Source: Cyanomargarita calcarea GSE-NOS-MK-12-04C (GTDB taxonomy: Bacteria > Cyanobacteriota > Cyanobacteriia > Cyanobacteriales > Nostocaceae). Taken from it: a stretch of DNA of 64,000 nucleotides. The position numbers and the translations under genes are program-made. Positions within the stretch are counted from its first letter, which is position 1. Each line of letters begins with the position of its first letter. The stretch lies in the NCBI GenBank assembly GCA_019359595.1, contig JAHHGZ010000031.1, positions 1-64,000 of the forward strand, written 5' to 3'. Under the pieces are notes generated by a model. That model was not told the DNA's origin, did not search any database, and saw only the letters and a list, made by a program, of their open reading frames with translations. This document shows, piece after piece, positions 1 to 9,402 of this stretch.

Positions 1-108
1 AGGGTTGTTAAAAAGCCTGTATCAAAATTTCGCTCGAAAAAGGTTAAACACAGAGGTACTGGAACAATAACCAATCCTCCTGTGTTTGTTGTTGCAAGCA
101 CTGCATAG
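1..108 (+). CDS. 3' end of an unidentified gene entering the window
   Basis: Frame 1 is open from the first base and stops with TAG at 106-108, giving 35 residues that start RVVKKPVSKF and end FVVASTA. The segment is basic and then hydrophobic. Only the C-terminus is visible, so no family can be assigned and it may even be a chance open frame. Confidence 0.3.
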   Translation, partial: RVVKKPVSKFRSKKVKHRGTGTITNPPVFVVASTA

Positions 109-341
109 GCTTAACTGAACCGTATTGGATTATAAATCCCTGTCTCATAGCCAAAGTCCTCTTAAGAGGACTATTAGATCGTATTTTTTCAAGTGTCAAA
201 TTAGTCGCTCTAAAATTTTAAGTTAGTGATTTATACGTAACAATGCCAGATATGACAGTACAAACAGATTTGATATGAGTACGGGAATTCCTAAATTTAT
301 CTTGTATCTATTTAACGTTTGACTGTGTAGGAGGATTAACC

Positions 342-1403
342 GTGACTGTTCAGCTATCTCAAAGCGACTTTCAACGACTGACACGCATTGTCCAAAACTT
401 ACCAGATTTTGCCAACGTCCGCGATCGCCGTCGTTTAATTATTAATGCTTTGCAAGGTGTACCTCAAGCCGATATCATCCTGGCCCGTCTCGATTTGGAT
501 GGTTCACCGATGGGTGTATCAACAGAAGTGGTGCGTTTCTTGGCACAGTTTGGTAGGGTAGCTTACGACAAAGAAGCGATCGCGGTTTTTCTGAACTGCA
601 TTCAGCCTTATACTGGGGATGAAGATACAGATTTTATCGTCGAACTCTTTCAACGGTATCCTCTTGATGTTCCCGCTACTCCCAGTCGGGGTATTGATAA
701 TTGGCGTGGAACCAGCAGTCTGGCTGATGTAAAGGAAAAAATTATCGGTGAAAATACGCTCCGGCACATATACATTTTAAACCTTGCGATCGAATCTGCA
801 AAAGCTGTGGTTCGTTTGAGTCTTCCCAATGGTGCGGGTACTGGTTTCGCGATCGCACCGGATTTATTAATGACCAACAATCACGTCATTTCCACCCCAG
901 AGGAAGCCGAACAAGCTGAATTTACTTTCAATTATCAACTAGATAGCAATGGTAAAGAATGCCCTACACAAACAATAAAGGCATTACCAGGAGGTGCATT
1001 CTACACAAACCGAGAATTAGACTACACTGTTGTCACCCTCAAAGATGCACCTGATTTTGGTAAGCCTTTAATCCTTAAAAGCAACCAAATGCGAAAAGAC
1101 GATCGCGTGGCTATTATTCAGCATCCAGGTGGACACCTCAAAAAAATCTCAATGCAGAATAACTTTGTTGCCTACGCCGATAACAAAATATTACAATATA
1201 CGACTAGTACTGAACCAGGCTCATCAGGTTCCCCCATTTTTGACGATAATTTTCAGGCGATCGGCATTCACCACAGCGGTGGAATCTTGCAAGAACCGGG
1301 AACCCAGCAATATTATTTACGCAATGCTGGTACTAGTGCGATCGCTCTTTTGAATGATTTGAAAAATAACGCACCTGAGATTTACGCTCGTTTGTCTAAA
1401 TGA
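342..1403 (+). CDS. Effector-associated-domain + trypsin-like serine protease
   Basis: This 353-residue protein starts at GTG behind a clear TAGGAGG ribosome site (about 328-334). Residues 1-110 form a helical N-terminal module resembling the effector-associated domains (EADs) of bacterial conflict proteins, which act as adaptors to a partner carrying a matching domain. Residues 150-350 are a chymotrypsin-fold protease with His181 (TNNHV), Asp227 (ELDYTVV) and Ser295 (GSSGSP), so the catalytic triad is complete. No signal peptide is seen, so it should act in the cytoplasm. The inferred role is a protease effector recruited through the EAD. The exact EAD subfamily cannot be fixed by eye. Confidence 0.8.
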   Translation: MTVQLSQSDFQRLTRIVQNLPDFANVRDRRRLIINALQGVPQADIILARLDLDGSPMGVSTEVVRFLAQFGRVAYDKEAIAVFLNCIQPYTGDEDTDFIVELFQRYPLDVPATPSRGIDNWRGTSSLADVKEKIIGENTLRHIYILNLAIESAKAVVRLSLPNGAGTGFAIAPDLLMTNNHVISTPEEAEQAEFTFNYQLDSNGKECPTQTIKALPGGAFYTNRELDYTVVTLKDAPDFGKPLILKSNQMRKDDRVAIIQHPGGHLKKISMQNNFVAYADNKILQYTTSTEPGSSGSPIFDDNFQAIGIHHSGGILQEPGTQQYYLRNAGTSAIALLNDLKNNAPEIYARLSK

Positions 1404-1512
1404 GACGGTTACTTTAACTATTGCGGGTTGTCTGGTGTACCTCAAAGGGGCTTGTTATCGAGTGAAATAAAGCTTTATGGGGAATTAGATTTAATCAGTA
1501 GAGGTTTGAAAT

Positions 1513-1935
1513 ATGAGCGACAATAATTTAATATCTACTTTAAAAGCAAATAAGCTGATGCGTTCAAAAAAAGAAGTTTTGGCTTTTGATAATGCTTTAA
1601 CTGAGTTGGCTAAAAATACGGCTGATGTGGATTTAGAAGAACTTCATCTAATTTTAGATGATAAGTGCCAACATGAAGAAGTAATGTGGGGTCTTGTCCA
1701 CTTTTTAGAGTCTTTTGATGCTAGAGAGCAGCTTCAAGCGCTTCTTAATGTTGTTCAGGAGCTAGTTGTTTCTGCTCCCGAATGGACGGAGATTATACAT
1801 TACCGAATATTTAATGATAAGCCAACTCGCTTTTTATATCAAGATATATTGAGGCCTGCTGATTTGAATACTCAACAATTAGTTACGAAAATATTGGAAG
1901 ATATTGCACGAAAGCATGAATTAATTAATGTTTAA
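1513..1935 (+). CDS. Imm30-like small acidic protein
   Basis: This 140-residue acidic, all-helical-looking protein has a central motif HEEVMWGLVHFLESFD that resembles the Imm30 family of polymorphic-toxin immunity proteins. It starts at ATG after an AGAGGT-type ribosome site and lies about 110 bp downstream of the EAD-protease gene. No toxin gene is adjacent, so it may be an orphan immunity gene. The family assignment is from recall of the motif and is moderate. Confidence 0.55.
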   Translation: MSDNNLISTLKANKLMRSKKEVLAFDNALTELAKNTADVDLEELHLILDDKCQHEEVMWGLVHFLESFDAREQLQALLNVVQELVVSAPEWTEIIHYRIFNDKPTRFLYQDILRPADLNTQQLVTKILEDIARKHELINV

Positions 1936-2191
1936 TATTTTTCTTTTGTACCTATACCTGCACGTGGGTGAGTCTATGCAAGGTCGAACCGAGATAAAAA
2001 CGACAACGGAAATAAGAGTTGGAAATGCTTGATTTAGAGTTACCTAAAATGAAGTTATGTATAATCAAGTATCAATTTCTCAAACCTATGTATAATAGGC
2101 TTGAGAGTCTTAAGTTTTGAATACCCAGCTATTTTCTTGGTTTAACCTCAGATATAGCCAAGCCGTCCTAACGAACCAAGTAGTATATAAT

Positions 2192-2974
2192 CTACTTTTT
2201 GACATTCTCTCGAACAGTTTCCACATCCAGCTTCAAGCGTTCTGCTATCTGGTCGGTAGTTAACCCTAACTCAATGAGAATAGGAATTGTCTCCAGTTTC
2301 TGTTTGAGTACACCCTCGGAAATACCCTCTTGGTAAACCTTACTCTTTTTCAGCGACTCTAAATCAAGCATAACTTCCAGTTCCTCCAAAGTCAGATTAG
2401 GAAACTTATCAATCACTACCGTTTGAATAAATTCTAAGACTTTTTCTTGTAAAGCGGCATTGGTTACTTCTGATTTTGTCTGATTTATTAACTGTCGAGC
2501 CAATTCTCCAGTTTGCTTTTGCCTCTTTTTCTCGACGACTAAACGCATGATTCCCACACTAAGGGAATGATTGGGAGTTTTAGCGAGTTCGTCTAGATAA
2601 AAACGACGTAAAACTGGTAAGAATATCTTTAAATATGGTGGAAATTTTCCTTCGCTGCTACGTTTATCGTAGATAACAACAGCGTACCATTCTTCGTTGG
2701 TTGGTTCGTACTGAGTCAAATAAAGTATTATTTTACCAAAAAAGCTTTTGTAGAAGTTGTTATCTTTGTAAGCTTGTGCTTCAATGAAATAAATTGGCTT
2801 AAAGTTATATCCAGAGCGGGTTGAGAGTAAACCATCTAAACGAAAACCTTGTTGCTTTATTTCTGGAGCGCTGTATTGATATATACTCTTGTCGTAATGT
2901 GGTTCTCCAATGAGTTCAAAGAATAATTCTGGTATATCTTTGAAAATTTTATAAAAAAGTGGGTCGGCTGTCAT
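2192..2974 (-). CDS. DUF2887 / Rpn-family PD-(D/E)XK nuclease-like protein
   Basis: This 260-residue protein opens with MTADPLFYKIFKDIPELFFE, the signature start of cyanobacterial DUF2887 proteins, relatives of the Rpn recombination-promoting nucleases. The nuclease-like core includes an Asp in FRLDG and an E-x-Q in YFIEAQAY about 20 residues later, a PD-(D/E)XK arrangement. The C-terminus (about 205-260) is helical and ends in an HTH-like segment (LTTDQIAERLKLDVETV). Such genes are numerous and mobile in filamentous cyanobacteria, and their function is not established. It is convergent with the Imm30-like gene and divergent from the NACHT gene. Confidence 0.8.
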   Translation of the reverse strand: MTADPLFYKIFKDIPELFFELIGEPHYDKSIYQYSAPEIKQQGFRLDGLLSTRSGYNFKPIYFIEAQAYKDNNFYKSFFGKIILYLTQYEPTNEEWYAVVIYDKRSSEGKFPPYLKIFLPVLRRFYLDELAKTPNHSLSVGIMRLVVEKKRQKQTGELARQLINQTKSEVTNAALQEKVLEFIQTVVIDKFPNLTLEELEVMLDLESLKKSKVYQEGISEGVLKQKLETIPILIELGLTTDQIAERLKLDVETVRENVKK

Positions 2975-3110
2975 TCACTTTTTACTCACGTTTGTGGAGA
3001 TGCGGGTGGATTATATTAGTAAAATATCAATATAGATTTGATTTTTGTTTGTGAGATATAAATATTTACAGTAATAATGTCAGTCAAGATTGATTATTGT
3101 GTAATTAATT

Positions 3111-5348
3111 ATGCCTATTCCAGCTACAAGCGAATTACCTAAGCCCAAAGATTGGAATGAATTTGAGGATATTGTGTGGGAAATTTACACAAGGAAATGG
3201 CAAGATTCACATGCTCAAAGATATGGTAGAAGTGGTCAAGAGCAACATGGTATTGATATTTATGGTAAACCAAAAGATTCTAATTCTTATATAGCAATTC
3301 AATGCAAGCGCTATAGAAACGGTAAACTTAGCGATAAAAATATAGAGGAAGAAGTCAAAAAAACTCAGTTGTTTACATCTGAAATTAAAGAATATATTAT
3401 TGCAACAACAGAATCAAGAGATAGAAAGCTTCAAGACTATCTTCGAGAAGTTAACAATGAACGTAAATTAGAAAACAAATTCCTTATTGGTATAGTTTTT
3501 TGGGAAGACATCTGTAATGAGTTAGCAGCTCCTAGTAACTCTGATTTACTGAAAAAATATTATTCCGTATGGGAAGAAGTTTATAAAAATAAAAATAACC
3601 TTTCTTTGGCAGAAGCAAAGAAAAACTATTTAAATAAACTAAGACACATTTTCAATCATGTAAATTTTGCTGGTATTGATGTGGGAGGTGAGAATATGCA
3701 TCAATCTCGAAAACTCGCAAATATTTTTGTAGTTCCAAACTTAGAAGAAGAAAATTTAGATTATTTTTATCAGAAATCAAACAAAAATGAAAACAATCAA
3801 AATCAACAGGAAGAAATAACGCAAAGGACAATTACAGCAACAAAATTATTTAAAGATCAACAAGTAAAGAGAGCGTTAATACTAGGTACACCAGGGTCAG
3901 GGAAAACTGCTTTAATCAGTTATTTTTTACTTTCTTTATGCGGAAAAAAATTCAATGAAGTAGCTGATATTAAAAAAATAGAGGAACAAACCGAATTATC
4001 TAATAAATCCGATGAATTTCCGGAAAGTATAAATTGGAATTATGAAAAACTTAAACCTATCAATATTGGACTTTCTAATGAAATAGATTGGTTACCAATT
4101 GTAATCCGCATTCGAGAATTAACTCTTCATCCAAATATGAGTATTCTTGATTTTGCTCGATATAGGTATTGTGCTGATTTACCTAATTCAAATGAGTTTT
4201 TTGAAAATTGGCTCAGGGAAGGAAGAGGGGTAATTTTTTTTGATGGGTTAGATGAAGTAGGGACAGAGAAACAAGCAAGAATTGTCGAGCAAATCAAATT
4301 ATTTTTAGGAACTTATCCTCAAAATCGAGCTATTATCACTTCTCGTCCTATAGGCAATCCAGGTCGTTATTTTTCTACTAAGGAGTTTCCTCATTACCAC
4401 ATTCAACCTTTCCATAAAAATCAAATAATTCTTTTTATTCGTCGTTGGTATGAAAGTATTTCCTCTGAGAAATCACAAGCAATAGTTCATCAAAGTAATC
4501 TCACACAAGCTTTATTTGATAATACTCGGCTTAAGCAACTTGCTAGTAACCCTTTGCTATTAACAATAATATTGTTAATACATCGTGAACAAAAGCAGTT
4601 ACCGAAAAGACGTAATGAGCTTTATGATTGTGCGATTAATACGCTGTTGGATTCCTGGGATAAACATAAAGAAATAAGAAATCATGAAGTTTTGCAATAT
4701 TTGCTAGTAGATGATTTACGCTGGCTGATGGCACGTTTAGCGTACTGGATACATACTCAAGGTGGATTAGATGAACAAGAAGGAGGAATATTAATTGAAC
4801 GAGATACACTACTGGAAAAATTATGTGAATATATTCAAGAGATAACAGGAATAAAATTCCATCGAGCAGAAGCAGAGGCAAAGCGATTTTTAGATAAAAT
4901 AGTAGGCGATCGCGCTGGTTTAATCAGCAATCAAAGTGATAATTTATATGGTTTCGTACATAAAACTTTTCAGGAATATTTAACAGCAGAAGATATTTAT
5001 AATAGAGCTAAAGAACAGCGTACTTTAGAGCCTGTATTGAGTGCGATAAAATTACATTTACATGAACCACACTGGAATGAAGTCATTTTTCTACTGGTAG
5101 CAAAATTGAAACTGAAAGATGCTATACGGGCAATTCAGGCAATAGTCGAACATAATAGCGAGTATGAGCGATGGTTACATAGAGATTTGTTATTTGCTGG
5201 ACGTTGTTTAACTGAGAATCTGAAACAGTGGGAACAAGGAGTGGAAAATATAGACCTAGTTAAAAATATTTTAAATCAAATTGTAAAATTACAAATTCCT
5301 TGCCAATTCCTAGTCAAATTAGAAAATATATTTCTGATATTTTATTGA
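3111..5348 (+). CDS. PD-(D/E)XK-NACHT NTPase, N-terminal part of a split gene
   Basis: This 745-codon frame begins with a restriction-like nuclease domain: Glu19, Asp49 in HGIDIYG, and a Q-x-K motif Gln64-Cys-Lys66, as in Mrr-type enzymes. A NACHT NTPase follows, with Walker A GTPGSGKT (259-266), Walker B VIFFDGLDE (about 374-382) and a downstream TSRP sensor motif. Nuclease-NACHT proteins are known as bacterial antiphage (bNACHT/Avs-like) sensors-effectors, with a C-terminal repeat region sensing the trigger. The natural continuation is in another frame from 5312, so the product here loses its repeats and ends in about 15 foreign residues. The coding region is AT-rich compared with clpC, in line with horizontal transfer. 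Confidence 0.85.
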   Translation: MPIPATSELPKPKDWNEFEDIVWEIYTRKWQDSHAQRYGRSGQEQHGIDIYGKPKDSNSYIAIQCKRYRNGKLSDKNIEEEVKKTQLFTSEIKEYIIATTESRDRKLQDYLREVNNERKLENKFLIGIVFWEDICNELAAPSNSDLLKKYYSVWEEVYKNKNNLSLAEAKKNYLNKLRHIFNHVNFAGIDVGGENMHQSRKLANIFVVPNLEEENLDYFYQKSNKNENNQNQQEEITQRTITATKLFKDQQVKRALILGTPGSGKTALISYFLLSLCGKKFNEVADIKKIEEQTELSNKSDEFPESINWNYEKLKPINIGLSNEIDWLPIVIRIRELTLHPNMSILDFARYRYCADLPNSNEFFENWLREGRGVIFFDGLDEVGTEKQARIVEQIKLFLGTYPQNRAIITSRPIGNPGRYFSTKEFPHYHIQPFHKNQIILFIRRWYESISSEKSQAIVHQSNLTQALFDNTRLKQLASNPLLLTIILLIHREQKQLPKRRNELYDCAINTLLDSWDKHKEIRNHEVLQYLLVDDLRWLMARLAYWIHTQGGLDEQEGGILIERDTLLEKLCEYIQEITGIKFHRAEAEAKRFLDKIVGDRAGLISNQSDNLYGFVHKTFQEYLTAEDIYNRAKEQRTLEPVLSAIKLHLHEPHWNEVIFLLVAKLKLKDAIRAIQAIVEHNSEYERWLHRDLLFAGRCLTENLKQWEQGVENIDLVKNILNQIVKLQIPCQFLVKLENIFLIFY
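5290..5311 (+). repeat. 11-bp imperfect tandem duplication causing a frameshift
   Basis: Bases 5290-5300 (tacaaattcct) and 5301-5311 (tgccaattcct) match at 9 of 11 positions. Removing the second copy joins the upstream frame to the downstream frame exactly, reading KLQIP-SQIRKYISDILLNL. This makes a duplication of 11 bp (not a multiple of 3) the simplest explanation of the split. It could also be a sequencing error or a phase-variable slip. Confidence 0.6.
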
Positions 5349-6373
5349 ATTTAAGTGGAACTATATTTGGGGATAAATTATTACTAATACTAAATCAATA
5401 TGCTTCAAAAAATAATCAAAAAGTTAATTTAGTATATCGATTAGCACTGGGAGGACACGAAGAAGCTGTTAATGATGTTTTACAGTTCCTAAAAAGTAAA
5501 CATTCATACAAGGAAACAATTGAATTTATAAAAAAGGCTGTTAAATATAGTAATATTTCCAAGTTTTTAATTCAAAATCTTAGTTTAAATTTTCATGGAG
5601 AAGTAGGAATAGCTGAAGCCTTGAATATGCTTGGCTATCGTGATGATTATGTAGACGATACCCTCAATGATTATTACCACGATAAATACTATGAGGACAT
5701 GGCTTATGAGGAGTTTGTAAAACAAGAAATACAGTCTATTTATTCTGAGATAACAGTATTATTAAGCAAATTAAAAAATAATTCTAATTATGAAGCGGCA
5801 ATAAATGAATTAATAAATTGGTTGTGGTGTGAAGATTACAGTGTGAATGAATATGTAGCAGAAGAATTAGGTAAAATCAGTGATGTTTACCCAGCGATTG
5901 AAATTAAACTTCTGGAAGAATTTAAAGGAAAATCATCTGATGAGTATGTTCATGTGGTTTCAGCTTTAGGCTATTTAAGAAAACCTTCTGATAATGTAAT
6001 AACTATTTTAATTTCGTTCCTTCATAATGATGAAAATATATTTGTACGTGCGAATGCGGCTAAAGCCTTAAGCCAGTTAAATATTTGTCATGATGTTGTC
6101 AAGAGTGAGCTACTCAAATCTTTAAAAGATGTTAGCCTGTTTGACTCATCTGAACCATACATCTTTCCTGGTAATCCTTATGAAGAAGCCTTATATTTTA
6201 ACTCTCAAGTATTTAAAGCCTTAGTTCAGTTAAGTAAAACATCTGATAAAGTTGCTCCTACTTTGGCTCAATGGATAGAAGAAAATCAGGATAAAGAAGA
6301 TATTAAATGTGCAGTTGATGCACTTTGGGAAATAGTGGAAGGTTCACCAGTCAAAGATAAAGAGTTGCAGTGA
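5312..6373 (+). pseudogene. HEAT-repeat sensor part of the split NACHT gene
   Basis: This roughly 353-codon continuation carries helical HEAT-like repeats, for example SALGYLRKPSDNVITILISFLHNDENIFVRANAAKALSQL read in blocks around 5950-6090. In intact NACHT defence proteins this is the likely sensor domain. A possible independent start is TTG at 5300, so a separate polypeptide translated by re-initiation cannot be excluded. No ribosome site precedes that TTG, so a broken gene is preferred. Confidence 0.65.
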
Positions 6374-6398
6374 TAAAGTTGATACAGAATACCGATAA

Positions 6399-6410
6399 GA
6401 TAGCGCTATC
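6399..6410. repeat. 12-bp perfect palindrome GATAGCGCTATC
   Basis: A perfect 12-bp palindrome lies 26 bp after the split NACHT gene. It could be part of a weak hairpin or a protein-binding site. No T-run follows, so it is not a convincing terminator. Confidence 0.3.
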
Positions 6411-6582
6411 CCAATTCCATCTAAGTTGGCAATCGGCTAGCAAAATTGTCACAATCCGCAATTATAATGGCTAAAATTATTACACAGCAATGCTTTTACA
6501 AATAATTTTATTTTTGAATGCAGCCCGTCTAGTGGTTACAATATAAGTGTGGATAATTATATTTACAAAAATAGACGTAATT

Positions 6583-6888
6583 ATGCAGTACCAAATTTTT
6601 ATACAAAGTCAAAAAGATAACTTTATCGCGTCAGTGGTTGGGATGCAAAATGTAATGGTAGAGGGGAATACTGAAGAAGAAGCAATTTCAAAAGTGAAAT
6701 CTCTGCTACAAGCAAAATTAGCGACAGGTAAGTTTGTAACTATTGAAGTTAATCCACAAGAAATTCCTCATCAAGAAACAACTCATATGAAGTATGCAGG
6801 AATATTTGCTAACGACCCAACATTCGAGGATTTTATGGAGAAACTAGCTGGTATCCGTGAAGAATCAAATGCAACGACAGATGAGTAA
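6583..6888 (+). CDS. HicB-like / VapB-type antitoxin
   Basis: Starting at ATG 6583 (MQYQIFIQSQ), this 101-residue protein has the short beta-strand/helix pattern of HicB-like antitoxins (FIASVVGM...VEGNTEEEAISKVKSLLQ). The C-terminal half (MKYAGIFANDPTFEDFMEKLAGIRE) is typical of cyanobacterial antitoxins paired with a PIN/VapC toxin. A longer frame from 6547 would add 12 unlikely residues. The ATG of a following gene overlaps its 3' end, as in operonic toxin-antitoxin pairs, but that gene is only a remnant. Confidence 0.7.
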   Translation: MQYQIFIQSQKDNFIASVVGMQNVMVEGNTEEEAISKVKSLLQAKLATGKFVTIEVNPQEIPHQETTHMKYAGIFANDPTFEDFMEKLAGIREESNATTDE

Positions 6889-6925
6889 TGACAATTTATA
6901 TGTCTTGGAATTGCACTATTATTAG
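6881..6925 (+). pseudogene. Remnant of a PIN/VapC toxin start
   Basis: ATG at 6881 overlaps the antitoxin stop. It reads MSNDNLYVLE and stops after 14 codons (TAG 6923-6925). MSxxxLYVLDT is the usual opening of VapC/PIN toxins located at this position, so this is probably a decayed toxin start. The TATAGC-ended element at 6945 follows at once and may mark the deletion. The call rests on context and ten residues. Confidence 0.4.
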
Positions 6926-6944
6926 TACTAATAATTTTTTGTTA

Positions 6945-7052
6945 TATAGCATTTCCTGATCGCATGAGGTATGTCATAGCCCCCTCCCTGCTTGCGGGGA
7001 GGGGGTTGGGGGTGGGGTTCTGCGTACCTCACAAAAGTCGAGAATCGCTATA
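6945..7052. mobile_element. TATAGC-ended miniature inverted-repeat element
   Basis: The left end TATAGCATTTC (from 6945) is the imperfect reverse complement of the right end GAGAATCGCTATA (7040-7052). Inner arms TGAGGTATG (6965-6973) and CGTACCTCA (7023-7031) also pair with one mismatch. The centre contains a GC-rich hairpin (CCCTCC...GGAGGG, about 6981-7003). The roughly 108-bp size, terminal inverted repeats and absence of a transposase fit a MITE. The same TATAGC end is found in the element at 56,978. Confidence 0.6.
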
Positions 7053-7356
7053 TTTTATTTTTAGAGTTATTTTCCAATTTATTAATTTATCCTTGCTGGG
7101 GGTTTAAGACCGCCAATCAGGTTTATCTAAATATATTATTATGCGATACCATCTTCGTATCCCTTCGGGGAACCTGCAGGTATGGTAGACATACGGGCAT
7201 CGCAATACTACAGCGTGACGGTTGTCATATTTCTTGTTCCACCACAACCAACCTGTTGAATCAGCCCAGAGATTTTTTTCTTATAAAAGTCTGGGGTGTA
7301 TCTGTTTAATTTGATAAACGATACAATCTATACATTTGTGAGAATGATTTTTTGTA
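7053..7356. other. Intergenic stretch with a hairpin-forming repeat
   Basis: No gene is supported here. TGCGATACC (7142-7150) and GGCATCGCA (7196-7204) form an inverted repeat with one mismatch. Further internal arms TACCAT/ATGGTA and CGTAT/ATACG lie between them. The rest holds the upstream region of the EAD/iSTAND-like gene. Confidence 0.4.
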
Positions 7357-8436
7357 ATGGCAATAAGTAGCGAGTTCATACAGAAGTCATTGCCCCTACT
7401 CAGACCCCTTATGTTCGCTGAGTCCGAGCGTCGAGCTTATCTGATACAGGCGCTAGGGACAGAGGCTAGCGTATTAAACAATATGCGTTGGAGTATACCT
7501 ACTGATGCGTTTATTACTGAAATGTTGCTCAATTTGGACTCATTTGGCGAAATTACCCCCGGTACATCTGCGCTCTGTGCTTTATTGAAAGTAGTTCGTG
7601 AAGGTGTGGGTGTAGACATCCAGCTGCTATTTGATGAATTAATTGCATCCACACAACAGAATTCCCCCGCAAGTCAAACACCGGCACATTTACTGTTTGA
7701 TTTACTGCTGCAAATGGACTTTAAGCAACAGGTGCGGTTAGTGAAAACAGTGATTGAGTTACACCACACAGCCGCTTTTTTAGTTCATGGGGAACCATAC
7801 TGCGGACAGCAACTTTTGGTAACTCGCTTACTCCGACTGCAGCCAAAGTGGAAGAAGATATCACCAATCAAAATAGATGTCAGCCACAATGGGGTTGGTA
7901 GGAGTATCTCTCACCTTTGGAGACAACTCACATCTTGGCTTGGTTTAGACAAAGATGCCGAACCAAATGAAATTATAGAAAAAGTATGCGATCGCCTGTT
8001 GACTCAAGACGTAATTTTTATTTTTTATACCGTAGACTATATGCCACCGAAGGTACTATCAGGATGGCTGCAAGCTTTTTGGGAACCTTTAATCACATCA
8101 GTTCCAAATCAAAAAGATAAACACCTGTTAATGTTTCTGGTAGACAATAGTGGCAGTGTGTGTGAATCCAATATCCTCTTGGCACAGCAATTTAGCGAAC
8201 CAGATTATCCCCGGATACCCCTGAACTTACCACCAGTGATTCCATTTCCGTCAGATATTTTAGATGATTGGATTGACAACATTCAAGTATTGTCCGATGT
8301 CCAGATACCTGCGGGGTTAACCTCCCAAACATTGTTAGAGAAGTCTGAAAACGGTATTCCGCAATTAGTTTATGAAGAAATTTGCAGCCACTGCGGGCAT
8401 AGTTGGGAAGGAGGATTGGCAAAATGGCTGATTTAG
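7357..8436 (+). CDS. EAD + inactive STAND-like protein of a ternary conflict system
   Basis: This 359-residue protein has an EAD-like helical N-terminus (about 1-100: RRAYLIQALG, FITEMLLNLDSFG, ALCALLKVVREGVG). A P-loop-fold domain follows in which the Walker A position reads VHGEPYCGQQLL, lacking the GK[ST] lysine. The Walker B region is IFIFYTVDYM. This is the pattern of an inactive STAND (iSTAND) module that pairs with active NTPases. Its 3' end overlaps the MoxR gene start by 13 bp, so translation is coupled. The inferred role is an adaptor/sensor that recruits an effector, perhaps the EAD-protease at 342, through EAD-EAD contact. Confidence 0.7.
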   Translation: MAISSEFIQKSLPLLRPLMFAESERRAYLIQALGTEASVLNNMRWSIPTDAFITEMLLNLDSFGEITPGTSALCALLKVVREGVGVDIQLLFDELIASTQQNSPASQTPAHLLFDLLLQMDFKQQVRLVKTVIELHHTAAFLVHGEPYCGQQLLVTRLLRLQPKWKKISPIKIDVSHNGVGRSISHLWRQLTSWLGLDKDAEPNEIIEKVCDRLLTQDVIFIFYTVDYMPPKVLSGWLQAFWEPLITSVPNQKDKHLLMFLVDNSGSVCESNILLAQQFSEPDYPRIPLNLPPVIPFPSDILDDWIDNIQVLSDVQIPAGLTSQTLLEKSENGIPQLVYEEICSHCGHSWEGGLAKWLI

Positions 8437-9320
8437 CAAGTGTACTCACGGCCTATGGGAAACAGTTTTACAGTGGTAAGCGATCGCCACAAGATAACCA
8501 ACGTCCTTACTTACCATCACCGGAACTGATCAACGCCGTCAACCTCACCATTTTCTTAGAAAAACGTCCCTTATTACTAAAAGGAGAGCCGGGATGTGGT
8601 AAAACCTGTTTAGCGCAGGCGGTTGCCCAAGAACTGGGTTTACCCTATGAGTCTTGGTATATTAAATCTACAACTAAGGCAAGAGATGGACTCTACACCT
8701 ACGATGCCGTCAAACGTCTGCACGATGCCCAATTAGTCCGCATTGGCGAAACAAGTAGCTCCAAAGTCGAAAATTTAAACAATTACATCAAACTGGGACC
8801 CTTAGGACGTGCGTTTAAAAATGAACAGCGGACGGTGGTGCTGATTGATGAAATTGATAAAGCGGATATTGACTTTCCCAATGATTTATTGCGAGAGTTA
8901 GATGAACAACAATTCAGCATCGATGAAACTGGAGAAGTAGTCAAAGCTGCGGCTCCTCCGATTTTGTTCATCACCAGTAACGATGAAAAAGATTTACCTG
9001 ATGCCTTTTTGAGACGCTGTTTGTTTCATTATATCCAATTTCCATATACACAGTTAACGAATATTGTCAATAGTCATTTTCCAGAATCATCTCCCGATTT
9101 AGTGGAGGCCGCAGCGAAGCGTTTTACCGAACTGCGTCAGAAAATGGAGAAAGGCAAATCGGCGAAAAAGGTGAGTACTAGTGAATTGCTCGATTGGTTT
9201 GCAGTGCTGCGACAATTTCCTCAAGACGAGGTGTTAGAGCAGCTTCAGGGAGAAATACCTTTTCCAGAAGTGTTGTTGAAAAAATGGGAGGATCATCTGC
9301 GTTATTTAAAGGATGTATAA
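8424..9320 (+). CDS. MoxR-type AAA+ ATPase
   Basis: The best start is ATG 8424 (MADLASVL), preceded by AAGGAGG at 8408-8414, giving 298 residues. Walker A GEPGCGKT lies at about 54-61 and Walker B VVLIDEIDKAD at about 138-148. A SNDEKDLPDAFLRRC segment carries sensor 1 and the arginine finger region. MoxR ATPases act as chaperones working with a von Willebrand A partner, which is the second gene downstream. The gene overlaps the upstream EAD gene, so the two are co-translated. Confidence 0.9.
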   Translation: MADLASVLTAYGKQFYSGKRSPQDNQRPYLPSPELINAVNLTIFLEKRPLLLKGEPGCGKTCLAQAVAQELGLPYESWYIKSTTKARDGLYTYDAVKRLHDAQLVRIGETSSSKVENLNNYIKLGPLGRAFKNEQRTVVLIDEIDKADIDFPNDLLRELDEQQFSIDETGEVVKAAAPPILFITSNDEKDLPDAFLRRCLFHYIQFPYTQLTNIVNSHFPESSPDLVEAAAKRFTELRQKMEKGKSAKKVSTSELLDWFAVLRQFPQDEVLEQLQGEIPFPEVLLKKWEDHLRYLKDV

Positions 9321-9402
9321 GATTTACAGCAATTTTCGCGTAAATAGACTGCATTCTTTTATGTTAGGAATTACGTAGAAATTGGCAGAAAGTTTGATTT
9401 GG

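Noticed and set aside
6992-7309. Open frame of 105 codons
   Set aside because: It runs through a palindromic repeat, has a biased Gly/Trp-rich start and no homology pattern.
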